From Spirochaetota bacterium (GTDB lineage: Bacteria > Spirochaetota > UBA4802 > JAFGJZ01), in contig JAKPJF010000142.1 in the NCBI GenBank assembly GCA_029554345.1, positions 1-64,000 on the forward strand: 64,000 nucleotides of DNA. The letters are read 5' to 3'. The notes below the pieces were generated by a model, which did no database searches, was not told where the DNA came from, and saw only the letters and a list, made by a program, of their open reading frames with translations. The position numbers and the translations under genes were made by a program. This document shows, one piece after another, positions 41,853-50,577 of the stretch (the stretch's first letter is position 1; the number at the start of each line of letters is the position of its first letter).

Positions 41853-42825
41853 GTTTAAAAATGCTGTATTTCTTTTGCTTTTACTGCCGGTCGCGGCATA
41901 TTATGTTTATTTCCGATCTAAGATTTTATCGGAGAGTTCAGTTTTATTTCCGTCAGGGAAAATGATTAAAAAGAAGAAATCAATTTTCCGGAAAACTTAT
42001 CTCACTGTTCCCCTTATGCGTTTTCTAGCTCTTTTTTTCGCCGTAATCGCTCTTGCCCGTCCGGGAAAGGGAGTGAATTATACCGAAATCGAAAATTACG
42101 GTGTCGATATAGTTATTGCACTGGATCTTTCTCCATCAATGCAGGGCATGGATTTGCAGCCTAACCGATTGAGTGCGGCAAAGGAAATTGTTTCCCGTTT
42201 TATTGCAAATCGGGAAAATGATAGAGTCGGTCTTGTTATTTTTGCGGGAGAAGCCTATTTGCAGGCGCCGTTAACTTCAGATAAAGAAATTATCCGTGAA
42301 ATAGTTTCTGAAACCGATTTTGATTCAGTCGAAACTGACGGAACTGCAATAGGCGAGGCGATTGTGATGAGTGCCGCCAGACTTAAAGACAGTAAAGCGC
42401 AAAGCCGTGTAATATTGCTTTTGACTGACGGAGTAAATAATAGGGGAGTTGTTGATCCTGGTACTGCTGCTCTTGCGGCGAAAGAACTAGGAATTAAAAT
42501 ATATTCAGTTGGTATAGGAAAAGACGGAAAAGTTGCATATCCTACAGGTAACGCTATTTTTTCTAAACGTTATGTTCAAAATGAATTTGATGAGAAACTT
42601 CTTAAAAGCATTTCTGAGCAAACAGGCGGAAAATATTACCGTGCAGCAGATAAGGATTCTTTTGAAAAAAGTATTTCGGATATTAATATGCTTGAGAAGA
42701 GCCGTTATAAGGTCAAAAAATATTATGATTTCGAAGATAATTTTTTCCCGTTTCTTGCCGCGTCGGTAATTTTCTTTTTTGCTGAAATAATTCTTCGATC
42801 AGTTGTTTACAGGAAAATACCATGA
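41845..42825 (+). CDS. batA: BatA: membrane-anchored VWA protein
   Basis: The GTG at 41845 is preferred (GAGGGA upstream); a TTG at 41827 is a less likely start. The 326-residue protein has an N-terminal membrane segment (about 5-22), a second at about 55-72, a VWA domain (about 85-275) with MIDAS D94-L-S96-P-S98 and LLLTDGVNNRG, and a last membrane helix (about 300-322). BatA and BatB were named for aerotolerance in Bacteroides, and homologues exist in Leptospira; their clients are unknown. It overlaps the next gene by 4 bases. Confidence 0.93.
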   Translation: MPEFKNAVFLLLLLPVAAYYVYFRSKILSESSVLFPSGKMIKKKKSIFRKTYLTVPLMRFLALFFAVIALARPGKGVNYTEIENYGVDIVIALDLSPSMQGMDLQPNRLSAAKEIVSRFIANRENDRVGLVIFAGEAYLQAPLTSDKEIIREIVSETDFDSVETDGTAIGEAIVMSAARLKDSKAQSRVILLLTDGVNNRGVVDPGTAALAAKELGIKIYSVGIGKDGKVAYPTGNAIFSKRYVQNEFDEKLLKSISEQTGGKYYRAADKDSFEKSISDINMLEKSRYKVKKYYDFEDNFFPFLAASVIFFFAEIILRSVVYRKIP

Positions 42826-43793
42826 TATTTGCAAACAGCAGTTACCTTATTCATATAATTATTTTTTCTGCTGCGTTATGCGGTTTCATAGTTTATTATG
42901 CTTTTTTCAGGCGTAAAATGACTGAAAGACTGTTTGGAGATTTCCGGCGAGTCGGCGGAAGAAAAAGAATTCTTGCTTCAGAAATAATTTTTGGAATAGC
43001 CGTGATTCTTTCATCTGCGGCACTACTGCGCCCGCAGTACGGCGATGAACTTACAATGCGTCCTGTAAAAGGTAAGGACGTTGTTATGGTTATTGATGTA
43101 AGCAGAAGTATGCTTGCTGAAGATGTTTTCCCGTCCCGCCTTGAAAGAGCAAAGGAAGCTGTTAAACTTTTAAGACAAAATGCGTCTGGACGTTATGCAA
43201 TTATTATATTCGCAGGTGAAGCATTTATGCTTTGTCCCCTTACGGATGATTCGGAAGCATTTTCAGCTTTTATCGATTCAATTTCTACAAAATCTATTGG
43301 TATCCAGGGAACGGATATCGGAAAGGCCCTCGATAAGGCTTATAAGCTTATTGCTAAAAAGGAACTCGCTGATAAGTTTGTGTATCTCATTTCAGACGGT
43401 GAAGATCATGGAGGGAATGCGGCTGATGTAGCGGAAAAACTTAAGTCAGATGGAATCACCGTTTATACTTCTTCAGTCGGTAAAGATTCCGGTTCAGCTG
43501 TTTATCTTAATGAAGAAGATAAACAGGTACTGCGCGGTGATGATGGCGAGGTTATAGTCTCAAAGGCTGATTTCAAAACGCTTAAAAATATTGCTGCTAT
43601 TACAGGCGGGAAGTATTTTGATATTAACGATTCTTATTCGGCTGTTTTTGAGATTGCAGAAAAAATTAATGATTCAGGCAAACAAAAATCTTCGCGTCTT
43701 GTTAAGAAGAAGAAAGAGAAGTATCAATATTTTGTTTTTTGCTTTTTTCTATTATTGTTTTCTGAGAGCATTATGTGGAGATTTAAGAAATGA
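42822..43793 (+). CDS. batB: BatB: membrane-anchored VWA protein
   Basis: This 323-residue paralogue of BatA has two N-terminal membrane helices (about 8-28 and 52-70), a VWA domain with MIDAS D92-V-S94-R-S96 and YLISDGEDHGGNAADVAEKL, and a C-terminal membrane helix (about 300-318). The loop after the MIDAS strand and the late segment YLNEEDKQVLRGDDGEVIVSK are typical of BatB. It overlaps both neighbours by 4 bases, so the VWA pair and the TPR protein are made together. Confidence 0.92.
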   Translation: MIFANSSYLIHIIIFSAALCGFIVYYAFFRRKMTERLFGDFRRVGGRKRILASEIIFGIAVILSSAALLRPQYGDELTMRPVKGKDVVMVIDVSRSMLAEDVFPSRLERAKEAVKLLRQNASGRYAIIIFAGEAFMLCPLTDDSEAFSAFIDSISTKSIGIQGTDIGKALDKAYKLIAKKELADKFVYLISDGEDHGGNAADVAEKLKSDGITVYTSSVGKDSGSAVYLNEEDKQVLRGDDGEVIVSKADFKTLKNIAAITGGKYFDINDSYSAVFEIAEKINDSGKQKSSRLVKKKKEKYQYFVFCFFLLLFSESIMWRFKK

Positions 43794-44485
43794 AAAAAAT
43801 ACTAATTTGCTCCGTATTATTTTTAGCGTTTCTTGATCCGTTTAAGGACTTTAACGAAAAAGGAATTGAAGCATTCGGAAGGGGAGAATACGAGAAGGCA
43901 CTTGAGTTATTTGAAAAAGCTTCTTCATACTCTGCACCGGACACTTCAATGGCTGCGCTTGAGTTTAATAAAGCAAAAGTGTATGCTGCAATGAAAAAAG
44001 AAAATGAAGCAGTTGACTGTTATATGAAAGCTGTTTCGGCGGGTGATGATGAAATTAAAAAGAAATCTTTTTTCAATATGGGAAATATATACGCGAAAAG
44101 CGGAAGAAAAAAAGAAGCCGCAGAGAATTACATTGCCGCATTGAAAGTTGACCCTGAATACGACAAGGCGAGAAAGAATCTTGAATATCTTTCTATGAAT
44201 AATCAGAATAATGATGATAATCAAAATAATCAGGACAAGAAAGACAATCAGAATAATCAGAATAATCAGAATAGCAGTGGAAATGGTAGAGATAATAAAG
44301 ACAAAAACAATGGCGAAAATAAAAAAGATAAGGACGGAAATAATGGTTCAAAACCAGAAGGCGGGAATGCACAGCAAATAGACAAAAAACTTCTTGATTC
44401 AATTCTTGAAAGCATGAAGAAAAATCCAGTGAGGAAAAGCAAAGGTGAAGGTCTTGATGGTTTCAGTTCTGAAAAAAATTGGTAA
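43790..44485 (+). CDS. batC: BatC-like TPR protein with long Asn/Asp/Gln-rich linker
   Basis: A signal-like N-terminus is followed by three TPR units (about 25-125; GIEAFGRGEYEKALELFEKASSY, AALEFNKAKVYAAMKKENEAVDCYMKAV, SFFNMGNIYAKSGRKKEAAENYIAALKVDPEY). Residues about 136-190 are a low-complexity tract of Asn, Gln, Asp, Lys and Gly encoded partly by repeats of a nine-base unit. A short conserved end follows (KLLDSILESMKKNPVRKSKGEGLDG). BatC homologues bind other Bat proteins through their TPRs; the linker could reach across the periplasm. It overlaps batD by 29 bases. Confidence 0.85.
   Translation: MKKILICSVLFLAFLDPFKDFNEKGIEAFGRGEYEKALELFEKASSYSAPDTSMAALEFNKAKVYAAMKKENEAVDCYMKAVSAGDDEIKKKSFFNMGNIYAKSGRKKEAAENYIAALKVDPEYDKARKNLEYLSMNNQNNDDNQNNQDKKDNQNNQNNQNSSGNGRDNKDKNNGENKKDKDGNNGSKPEGGNAQQIDKKLLDSILESMKKNPVRKSKGEGLDGFSSEKNW
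44198..44276 (+). repeat. Nine-base unit low-complexity repeat within the TPR gene
   Basis: Units based on AATAATCAG recur, with three near-perfect tandem copies at about 44249-44275. The unit length is a multiple of three, so copy-number change would lengthen or shorten the Asn/Gln linker without shifting frame. Confidence 0.75.
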
Positions 44486-46040
44486 TTTGGCTTTTTTGTT
44501 ATTTCTCCTTCCGCAGTTTCTTGTGTCAGCGGAATTGGATGTTAAAGTTGAAAATGATTTTTTCGGCGGTTATACTCTTTCAGTAAGCTCAAAAAACTCT
44601 GAGCAAATGGAACCTGGCAGTGAACCGGTTTGTATCGGTGCGAAAGCTTTATATGCCGGAGTGTCCAGAAATTTCAGCTGGATAAATGGAAAAAGTTCAT
44701 CCAGTCTGTCTCTACAGTACAGAATAATTCCCGACAAGGACGGCAAAGTTGTAATTAAACCTTTTGATGTAATTGTTGACGGTGAGAATTATCGGACAAA
44801 GGAAGTCAGTTTTAATGCAAAAAGTCACGTTTCACGGCGTAGTATTTTTGATGAAGATGATGCGGCAGTTGAAACTGAAATCATTCCGCGTATCGAAATA
44901 GCGGACAGGAAATACTATGTTGGAGATGCAGTTTGTCTTAGGTATCTTATTCTTTCATCCGGTGATGGAGATATCTCAGTAAACGGACTGAATGAAGCTC
45001 CAAAGGCTGAAGGGTTTTACTCAAAAGAATTTATTCTGCCTGAAGCTTCGGAAGATGTCGTTGTTAATGGAAAAAAATACCGCGCATGGACGGCTGTAAA
45101 TTTTGTTTTTGTTCCGCTGAAACCGGGAGAATATGATATCGGCGGCGGAAGTGTTATTTTTTCATTTGATTCGGCAAACCTTTTCAGGTCTTTTCAAAAC
45201 CGTGAATTAAAATTTCCCATGAAGAAGATTAAAATATCATCTTTGCCTGACGGCGCCCCTGATGATTTTGCCGCCGCAGTCGGAACATTTTCTATTACGG
45301 GAGAAGCCGGAAAGACTGAAGCAAGAGTTCATTCCGAAATTCCGCTTACTCTTCAGTTGAAGGGTTCGGGAAATTTTTTTACAATAAAAGATCCTGTAGT
45401 AGAAAAAAATGATAATTATCAGATTGTTATAAAAGGTGATGAACCTCAGATTGATTTGAAAGATTATGTTTTTTCGGGAGTCAAAAAGTATAACATAAGC
45501 ATTATCCCGCTAAAAAAGGGCCGTCTTGATGATTTGAAAATACATATGTCTGTTTATGATCCCATGGTGTCAAGATATGTAAAACTGGAGTATGTACTTC
45601 CTGATTATGATATAGCTGATTCAAAATCTGAGAAACTGACTGAAGACAAATCGGATAAAGTAAGTGAATCTGATCCGAGAATGATTATATTTGTATTAAT
45701 CACGGTTTTGATTATTGTTTTTGCCGGAATGATATACTTTAGAAACAGAAAAATTGTCAGAACTGATTCTGTTAAAGTTAAAATTGAAAATAAATCAAAA
45801 GTATCAGTTGATAATGAAAAATCTGATTCAGTGATAAGCGATCTAAAAAAAATATCTTCTGGAAATGCAGACATTCAGGAGACATTAAAAATTCTTTATT
45901 ATGTTCTGAATAATTTAAGTATTAGGGGAATTGAGATAAAAACTGAAAAAGAATATCTCGACAGTGTGCGTTTCGGCGGTGTTAAACCTGAAACAGAAAT
46001 GCTGAAAACTATAGCTGAGAAGTTTCTCAAACTTGTTTAG
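44457..46040 (+). CDS. batD: BatD: membrane protein with extracytoplasmic beta-domains
   Basis: The ATG at 44457 is preceded by GAAGGT; a GTG 12 bases earlier is possible. The 527-residue protein has a signal peptide (to about VSA), a large beta-rich region of repeated Ig-like or BatD-type domains (about 25-390), one membrane helix (about 405-425, MIIFVLITVLIIVFAGMIYF) and a helical cytoplasmic tail. This is the BatD layout. It is the last gene of the operon and overlaps the TPR gene. In Leptospira and Bacteroides the family is tied to oxidative or envelope stress, but no biochemical function is firmly known. Confidence 0.88.
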   Translation: MVSVLKKIGNLAFLLFLLPQFLVSAELDVKVENDFFGGYTLSVSSKNSEQMEPGSEPVCIGAKALYAGVSRNFSWINGKSSSSLSLQYRIIPDKDGKVVIKPFDVIVDGENYRTKEVSFNAKSHVSRRSIFDEDDAAVETEIIPRIEIADRKYYVGDAVCLRYLILSSGDGDISVNGLNEAPKAEGFYSKEFILPEASEDVVVNGKKYRAWTAVNFVFVPLKPGEYDIGGGSVIFSFDSANLFRSFQNRELKFPMKKIKISSLPDGAPDDFAAAVGTFSITGEAGKTEARVHSEIPLTLQLKGSGNFFTIKDPVVEKNDNYQIVIKGDEPQIDLKDYVFSGVKKYNISIIPLKKGRLDDLKIHMSVYDPMVSRYVKLEYVLPDYDIADSKSEKLTEDKSDKVSESDPRMIIFVLITVLIIVFAGMIYFRNRKIVRTDSVKVKIENKSKVSVDNEKSDSVISDLKKISSGNADIQETLKILYYVLNNLSIRGIEIKTEKEYLDSVRFGGVKPETEMLKTIAEKFLKLV

Positions 46041-46066
46041 GGCAGTATTTCTGCAGGATTAATATT

Positions 46067-47437
46067 TTATTCTCCGATGAAATCTATTTGCGTTTTCATT
46101 CCTGAGAGGTATTCGGAATCGGGATAAAGTATTTCCATTGTTTTTAGGGATTTTTCGGCACCTTTTTTGTCGGGAATCAATGCATGGCATTGAAAAATAT
46201 AAAAGAGAATATTGTCGCCGGTTGTTCCTATTGAAGCAGATTCTTTTAGATTTATTTTTTTAAATGTTTCGTATGCTTCTTTGTAAAATTTTTTTGAATA
46301 GAGTTCAAGGCCTTTGTGGTAATTTTGAGCGGATTCGCCCTGAGAAGAAAATTTCTCTTCGATAGCTTTAAGTGAACTTGAAATAGTGATTTTATTTTTT
46401 TCACGTTCTTTTAAGTTTTCGGATGAAAGTCTGATGTAGGTTTTTACTGCCGTATAATAAACCGAAGACGGATATTTTTGAAGAAAGGCTTCTCCTTCAA
46501 GAATCACTTCGGAATATTTGTTGAGACCGTTCAGTGCTGCAATTATATAATAATTTATAAGTTCGGAGCTTTCCATTATGTAGCCTTCGGGAATTACCGG
46601 CGGATTATTCCTGTATTTTACGGAAATTTCATAAAGCATTGTATATTTCATTGAAGAAACATAGGTTGTTGTGAGCTTCATGAAATTATTCCATGTCATG
46701 GGCTGATTTGCATTTTTTGAAATTATTTCTTCTCTTGTTTTGTCATAATCTGACATGCGTTTTTCGAGATCTTTTAGCGCATTCTTGAACACTTGATAAT
46801 CCGGATTACTCTCAAGCAGTTTTTTAAAAAGTTCAGCGGCTTCTGAGTGTTTTCCGCGGTCTTTCATATCAAGAGCATTGCCGAAAAGTTTTGCTGAATT
46901 GATTGATATTTTGACAGGACTTGATGATTTCATTTGTGTAATATCAATTGAAGGATATATTTCTTTTAGAGAAGCGGCTGTTGAGAGTGTAAAGTTATTA
47001 ACAAGTTCACCGATATTATCGGTTGTTCCCGAAACGGCACCGGCTTTTAAAATTAAGCCCTTTTCGGTATCGATTATTTTATAAGTAACGGTACATTTGC
47101 TGTCTGAAACAAGATATGTGCCGTCTATAATAGTTTTTGCGCCTAACAGTTTTCCGATTTTAGGGGCTGTTGTTTCATCGACAATTCCCGTCATTGATAG
47201 TTCTGTTTCATTTAAAAGTTTTTCAAGTGAATTTCTTTCAATGAGAGAAATTCCTTTAATCCGGAAAAGTTCGGCATATGAAAATTCCGTAAGAGCTTTA
47301 CCTATGTAATTGTTGTCAGAAGATTTTCCGGAAGATTCTTCCAGATTTGAAAAGTATAATAATGATACAGTTATATTTTCATTTTGTGAAAAAAGTGATG
47401 AACAAATTATCAAAAACAGTACAGATAGTATTTTCAT
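46067..47437 (-). CDS. Secreted CsgG-like protein with TPR-type C-terminal region
   Basis: A signal peptide (MKILSVLFLIICSSLFSQ) precedes a CsgG-like domain of about 150 residues (LTEFSYAELFRIKGISLIERNSLEKLLNETELSMTGIVDETTAPKIGKLLGAKTIIDGTYLVS). Helical repeats follow, including a TPR-like unit at about 190-230 and several more near the end (QNYHKGLELYSKKFYKEAYETFKKINL). In other bacteria CsgG-like domains form outer-membrane channels or flagellar and lipoprotein accessory proteins (FlgO type). The 456-residue length and mixed architecture are found in spirochaetal envelope proteins. Role unknown; it lies convergent to batD. Confidence 0.75.
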   Translation of the reverse strand: MKILSVLFLIICSSLFSQNENITVSLLYFSNLEESSGKSSDNNYIGKALTEFSYAELFRIKGISLIERNSLEKLLNETELSMTGIVDETTAPKIGKLLGAKTIIDGTYLVSDSKCTVTYKIIDTEKGLILKAGAVSGTTDNIGELVNNFTLSTAASLKEIYPSIDITQMKSSSPVKISINSAKLFGNALDMKDRGKHSEAAELFKKLLESNPDYQVFKNALKDLEKRMSDYDKTREEIISKNANQPMTWNNFMKLTTTYVSSMKYTMLYEISVKYRNNPPVIPEGYIMESSELINYYIIAALNGLNKYSEVILEGEAFLQKYPSSVYYTAVKTYIRLSSENLKEREKNKITISSSLKAIEEKFSSQGESAQNYHKGLELYSKKFYKEAYETFKKINLKESASIGTTGDNILFYIFQCHALIPDKKGAEKSLKTMEILYPDSEYLSGMKTQIDFIGE

Positions 47438-47542
47438 GCTTGAAGCCTCTTTTCAGCAAATTAATCTTTGAGAAAAATGTCAAATATGAAAAGAAATGAT
47501 GCATTGATTTATAGTTTTTAACCCAAAAATAATAAAGTTTTA

Positions 47543-47576
47543 GATAAAGAGAGAGCTTATAAGCCCTCTCTTTATC
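47543..47576 (-). terminator. Terminator-like hairpin after the DUF6159-like gene
   Basis: GATAAAGAGAG (47543-47553) and CTCTCTTTATC (47566-47576) form a perfect 11-bp stem with a 12-base loop, just downstream of the minus-strand stop. The T-run is weak. Confidence 0.6.
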
Positions 47577-47580
47577 GGAT

Positions 47581-48390
47581 TTAGTCGGCAAGAACTGCGG
47601 CAAGCGGTTTCGGAGCAAGCGAAATCTCGGAAGAATTTGCTTCAGAGCAATTTTTTGCCCACACGTAAAAGCAGGTAAAATATGTAATTTTAAGATATCC
47701 TGAAAGACCCCAGAATATGTTCAGCATCAGGAAGAAAGAAATTCCGCCGAGAATAACACTGAATCCTGAGAGAAAATAAAAAGAACCGAAAGCCAGTGCA
47801 GTAAAAATGATGTTCATTACCCATGTCGCAAGTCCCATACCGATAACACCGATTCCAACCTGAGTCGGATCTTTTTTCATAAAGTTTTTAGAGCTTGAGA
47901 AAGCTTTAAAAAATCCAAGTTCTTCTATCACCATTGCAGGCATGACAAAATATGTGGCAGTTGTCCATATTGCGTGAACAATGTTCAATATTATTCTTCC
48001 GACGAAGTCATCACGTTCTTCCGCATAAGTTGCCAAAAGATCAATAAATGCTGAAATTGAAGCGAATATCAAAATTCCTGAAAAAGATTTAGATGTTTTG
48101 GAAACTGCTTTTTTGAAATCAGGTTTACCATTAGTTACAAGATCGTAAATAAGACAGGCTGTTATGCCGTTGTTGAAGTAATCATTGAAATAAAGGATGA
48201 TTAATCCGATTAGTAAAATAACATAAAGCAGTGTTGCATTTGAAACAAAATACATCCCGACTGTCAGAGCAATACTGAAAAAGACTCCGATAATAACATT
48301 TAAAAAAAGCGGTTTTAAAAGAATCTTGTTGTTTTTTATCATTCCTAAAACCTGAAACATGAACTTGAATACTCTTAAGTATTTTTCCAT
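47581..48390 (-). CDS. Polytopic membrane protein, DUF6159-like
   Basis: The 269-residue protein has five or six hydrophobic helices in three hairpin-like pairs (about 25-45, 52-72, 100-122, 137-158, 185-210 and 215-240). A charged cytoplasmic loop lies near residues 85-100 (TNGKPDFKKAVSKTSKSF), and the motif FFKAFSSSKNFMKKDP follows. I recall this layout from DUF6159 proteins, which have no known function. There is a Cys/Trp-containing end (YFTCFYVWAKNCSEA). It stands alone in its transcript, facing a 513-base gap before ilvB. Confidence 0.7.
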   Translation of the reverse strand: MEKYLRVFKFMFQVLGMIKNNKILLKPLFLNVIIGVFFSIALTVGMYFVSNATLLYVILLIGLIILYFNDYFNNGITACLIYDLVTNGKPDFKKAVSKTSKSFSGILIFASISAFIDLLATYAEERDDFVGRIILNIVHAIWTTATYFVMPAMVIEELGFFKAFSSSKNFMKKDPTQVGIGVIGMGLATWVMNIIFTALAFGSFYFLSGFSVILGGISFFLMLNIFWGLSGYLKITYFTCFYVWAKNCSEANSSEISLAPKPLAAVLAD

Positions 48391-48840
48391 AAGAACTCCT
48401 TAATAAATTGTTTGTAATTTTAATTCTGTTTTACTTTGTTTCATATAAATACAAAGATTTGCTCTATTATTAAATTATTTAGACTCCCCCCTCTCTCGGT
48501 AAAACCGAAATTTAATGATTAATCAATGTCATTTATTTCTGTAATCTGTAAGAACAATAATATGTATAGTTCTCTTGACTGTTACATTTTAAATAAAATC
48601 ATTTATAGCGCAAGAACTTTTTAAATTATGCTCTATCCCTTCAATTTTTTTTAATTTATAACCGGTTATAAATGGGCAATGTTTTTCGGCTAGCTTCTAT
48701 ATGTTTTAAACAATTATCTGACTGCAAAATGTTACCTTGGCAAAAAAATATTGAGTTGAAGTGTTTTGATTATATAATTATAATTTTCAGTAAAGATTAT
48801 TTATTCTTGACACAATAATTCCAGCGACATTTTTTTAAAT
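48391..48840. other. Long AT-rich non-coding region upstream of ilvB, with palindrome
   Basis: No ORF of useful length, tRNA or known riboswitch is seen. Notable parts are a short CGGTAAAACCG hairpin at about 48498-48508, TGATTAATCA at about 48516, and the 20-bp perfect palindrome ATTTATAACCGGTTATAAAT at 48654-48673. There is no leader peptide rich in Leu/Ile/Val and no T-box-like sequence that I can recognise, so control of ilvB by attenuation is not apparent. Confidence 0.6.
48654..48673. promoter_or_regulatory. Perfect 20-bp palindrome, candidate operator
   Basis: ATTTATAACC joined directly to its complement GGTTATAAAT, with no spacer, as expected for a homodimeric regulator site. It lies 250 bases before ilvB and 264 bases upstream of the minus-strand membrane protein gene. 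Confidence 0.45.
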
Positions 48841-48868
48841 TTGCCAAAATTACTTTTGTTGCTATAAT
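48841..48868 (+). promoter_or_regulatory. Promoter of the ilvBN operon
   Basis: TTGCCA (48841-48846), 16 bases, TATAAT (48863-48868). Predicted start near 48875 gives a leader of about 29 bases carrying GGAGAG. Confidence 0.7.
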
Positions 48869-48903
48869 CATTGTATTTAAAACTGAGTTGTGGAGAGTTA
48901 TTA

Positions 48904-50577
48904 ATGAAGGGTGCGAAAATTCTCATTGAATGTCTTGTTAAGGAAAACGTTGAGGTTATGTTCGGGTATCCCGGCGGGGTCGTAATACCTATTTTTCATG
49001 AGCTGTTCAATGCGCCTTTGAAATTCGTACTAACACGGCATGAGCAGGGTGCTGCGCACATGGCGGACGGATATGCCAGAGCCACAGGAAAACCGGGGGT
49101 ACTTCTTGTTACAAGCGGACCTGGAGCGACAAATATAATAACTGGGCTTGCAACTGCATATATGGATTCTGTTCCGATGGTAGCAATTACCGGGCAGGTT
49201 TCGACTGAAATGATCGGAAATGATGCTTTTCAGGAAGCCGATGTTACAGGTATAACTCGTCCTATTACCAAGCATAATTATCTTGTTCAGGATATTAAAG
49301 ATCTTCCTCGTATAGTTAAGGAAGCTTTCTATATTGCTACTACAGGAAGACCAGGGCCCGTTCTTATTGATATTCCTGTAAATATTTCAAATGCTGAAGG
49401 CGATTTCGTATATCCGGATTCCGTAGATATCCGTGGTTATAAGCCCAATTATAAAGGGCATCCTGTTCAGATAGAAAAAGCATGTCAGCTTATAGAACAT
49501 GCGAAGAAGCCTGTCGTTTATGCGGGCGGAGGAGTGATTTTATCAAATGCTTCTGATGAACTCCGTGAATTTGTTAATAAAACAGGTATTCCTGTAACAA
49601 CAACTCTTCTTGGTTTGGGGGCATACCCTGAAACGGATTCTCTTTCGCTTCAGATGCTCGGTATGCATGGTACTTATTATGCGAATAAGGCTGTTCATGA
49701 TTCGGATCTTCTGATTGCAATCGGTGCGCGCTTTGATGACCGTGTAACAGGAAAAATTTCAGAGTTCATTCCGCACGCCAAGGTAATACATATTGATATT
49801 GATCCGGCAAGCGTTTCGAAAAACATTATCGTTGATGTTCCGATTGTCGGTGACTGCAAAAATGTTTTGGCAGAGATAAACGCTAAGGTTAAAAAGCCTT
49901 CGATTCAGCCGTGGATAGATCATATAGAATCTTTCAAAAAGTCTCATCCGCTTCAATATTCCAACAGTTCGGATGTAATAAAGCCGCAATTTGTCATAGA
50001 GAAGCTTTATGAACTTACTGAAGGAAAGGCTGTAATTACGACAGAGGTAGGACAGAATCAGATGTGGGCTGCTCAGTTTTATAAATACACTGAACCCAGA
50101 ACATTTATTTCTTCAGGCGGATTGGGAACAATGGGATATGGTCTGCCTGCCGCTATCGGCGCTCAGTTCGGAATGCCTGAAAAAAGAGTAATTGATATCG
50201 CGGGAGACGGTTCAATTCAAATGAATATTCAGGAGCTTATTGTTGCAGTTCAGTACAGGCTTCCGGTTATTATTGCGATTTTAAATAATGGTTTTCTCGG
50301 AATGGTGCGCCAGTGGCAGCAGCATTTCTATGACAAGCGCTATTCGCATACATGTATAAAATGCGCACCTGATTTCGTCAAACTTGCCGAAGCATACGGC
50401 GCAGAAGGAATAAGAATTGATTCTCCTGATAAGGTTGAAGCTGCCATCAATAAGGCATTATCAATAACTGACAGACCGATCATTCTTGATTTTCTCGTTG
50501 ATCCTGAAGAAAATGTGTATCCTTTTATGCCTGCGGGCAAAACAATCAATGAAACAATCATGAGGGAATTAGCATGA
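48904..50577 (+). CDS. ilvB: Acetolactate synthase large subunit
   Basis: The ATG at 48904 follows GGAGAG; the frame from 48871 would start near the transcription start. The 557 residues have the ThDP-enzyme order: N-terminal domain with catalytic Glu (E47 in TRHEQGAAHMADGYARATG), FAD-binding middle domain (VIHIDIDPASVSKNI), and the C-terminal ThDP motif GDGSIQMNIQELIVAVQYRLPVIIAILNN. It makes acetolactate and acetohydroxybutyrate for valine, leucine and isoleucine synthesis. The regulatory subunit overlaps it by 4 bases, but the later ilv/leu genes are not here. Confidence 0.96.
   Translation: MKGAKILIECLVKENVEVMFGYPGGVVIPIFHELFNAPLKFVLTRHEQGAAHMADGYARATGKPGVLLVTSGPGATNIITGLATAYMDSVPMVAITGQVSTEMIGNDAFQEADVTGITRPITKHNYLVQDIKDLPRIVKEAFYIATTGRPGPVLIDIPVNISNAEGDFVYPDSVDIRGYKPNYKGHPVQIEKACQLIEHAKKPVVYAGGGVILSNASDELREFVNKTGIPVTTTLLGLGAYPETDSLSLQMLGMHGTYYANKAVHDSDLLIAIGARFDDRVTGKISEFIPHAKVIHIDIDPASVSKNIIVDVPIVGDCKNVLAEINAKVKKPSIQPWIDHIESFKKSHPLQYSNSSDVIKPQFVIEKLYELTEGKAVITTEVGQNQMWAAQFYKYTEPRTFISSGGLGTMGYGLPAAIGAQFGMPEKRVIDIAGDGSIQMNIQELIVAVQYRLPVIIAILNNGFLGMVRQWQQHFYDKRYSHTCIKCAPDFVKLAEAYGAEGIRIDSPDKVEAAINKALSITDRPIILDFLVDPEENVYPFMPAGKTINETIMRELA

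Noticed and set aside
44198-44276. CRISPR-like repeat
   Set aside because: Units are nine bases with no spacers and lie within a coding region; no CRISPR array or cas gene is seen in the window.
44193-44402. Tyr/His/Asp-rich minus-strand frame over the TPR gene repeat
   Set aside because: Produced by reading the nine-base repeat on the other strand (SDYSDYSD pattern); no start signals.
48391-48903. T-box or leader-peptide attenuator before ilvB
   Set aside because: No T-box core, no Leu/Ile/Val-rich short frame and no alternative hairpins beside a terminator; the promoter lies only about 35 bases before the start codon.
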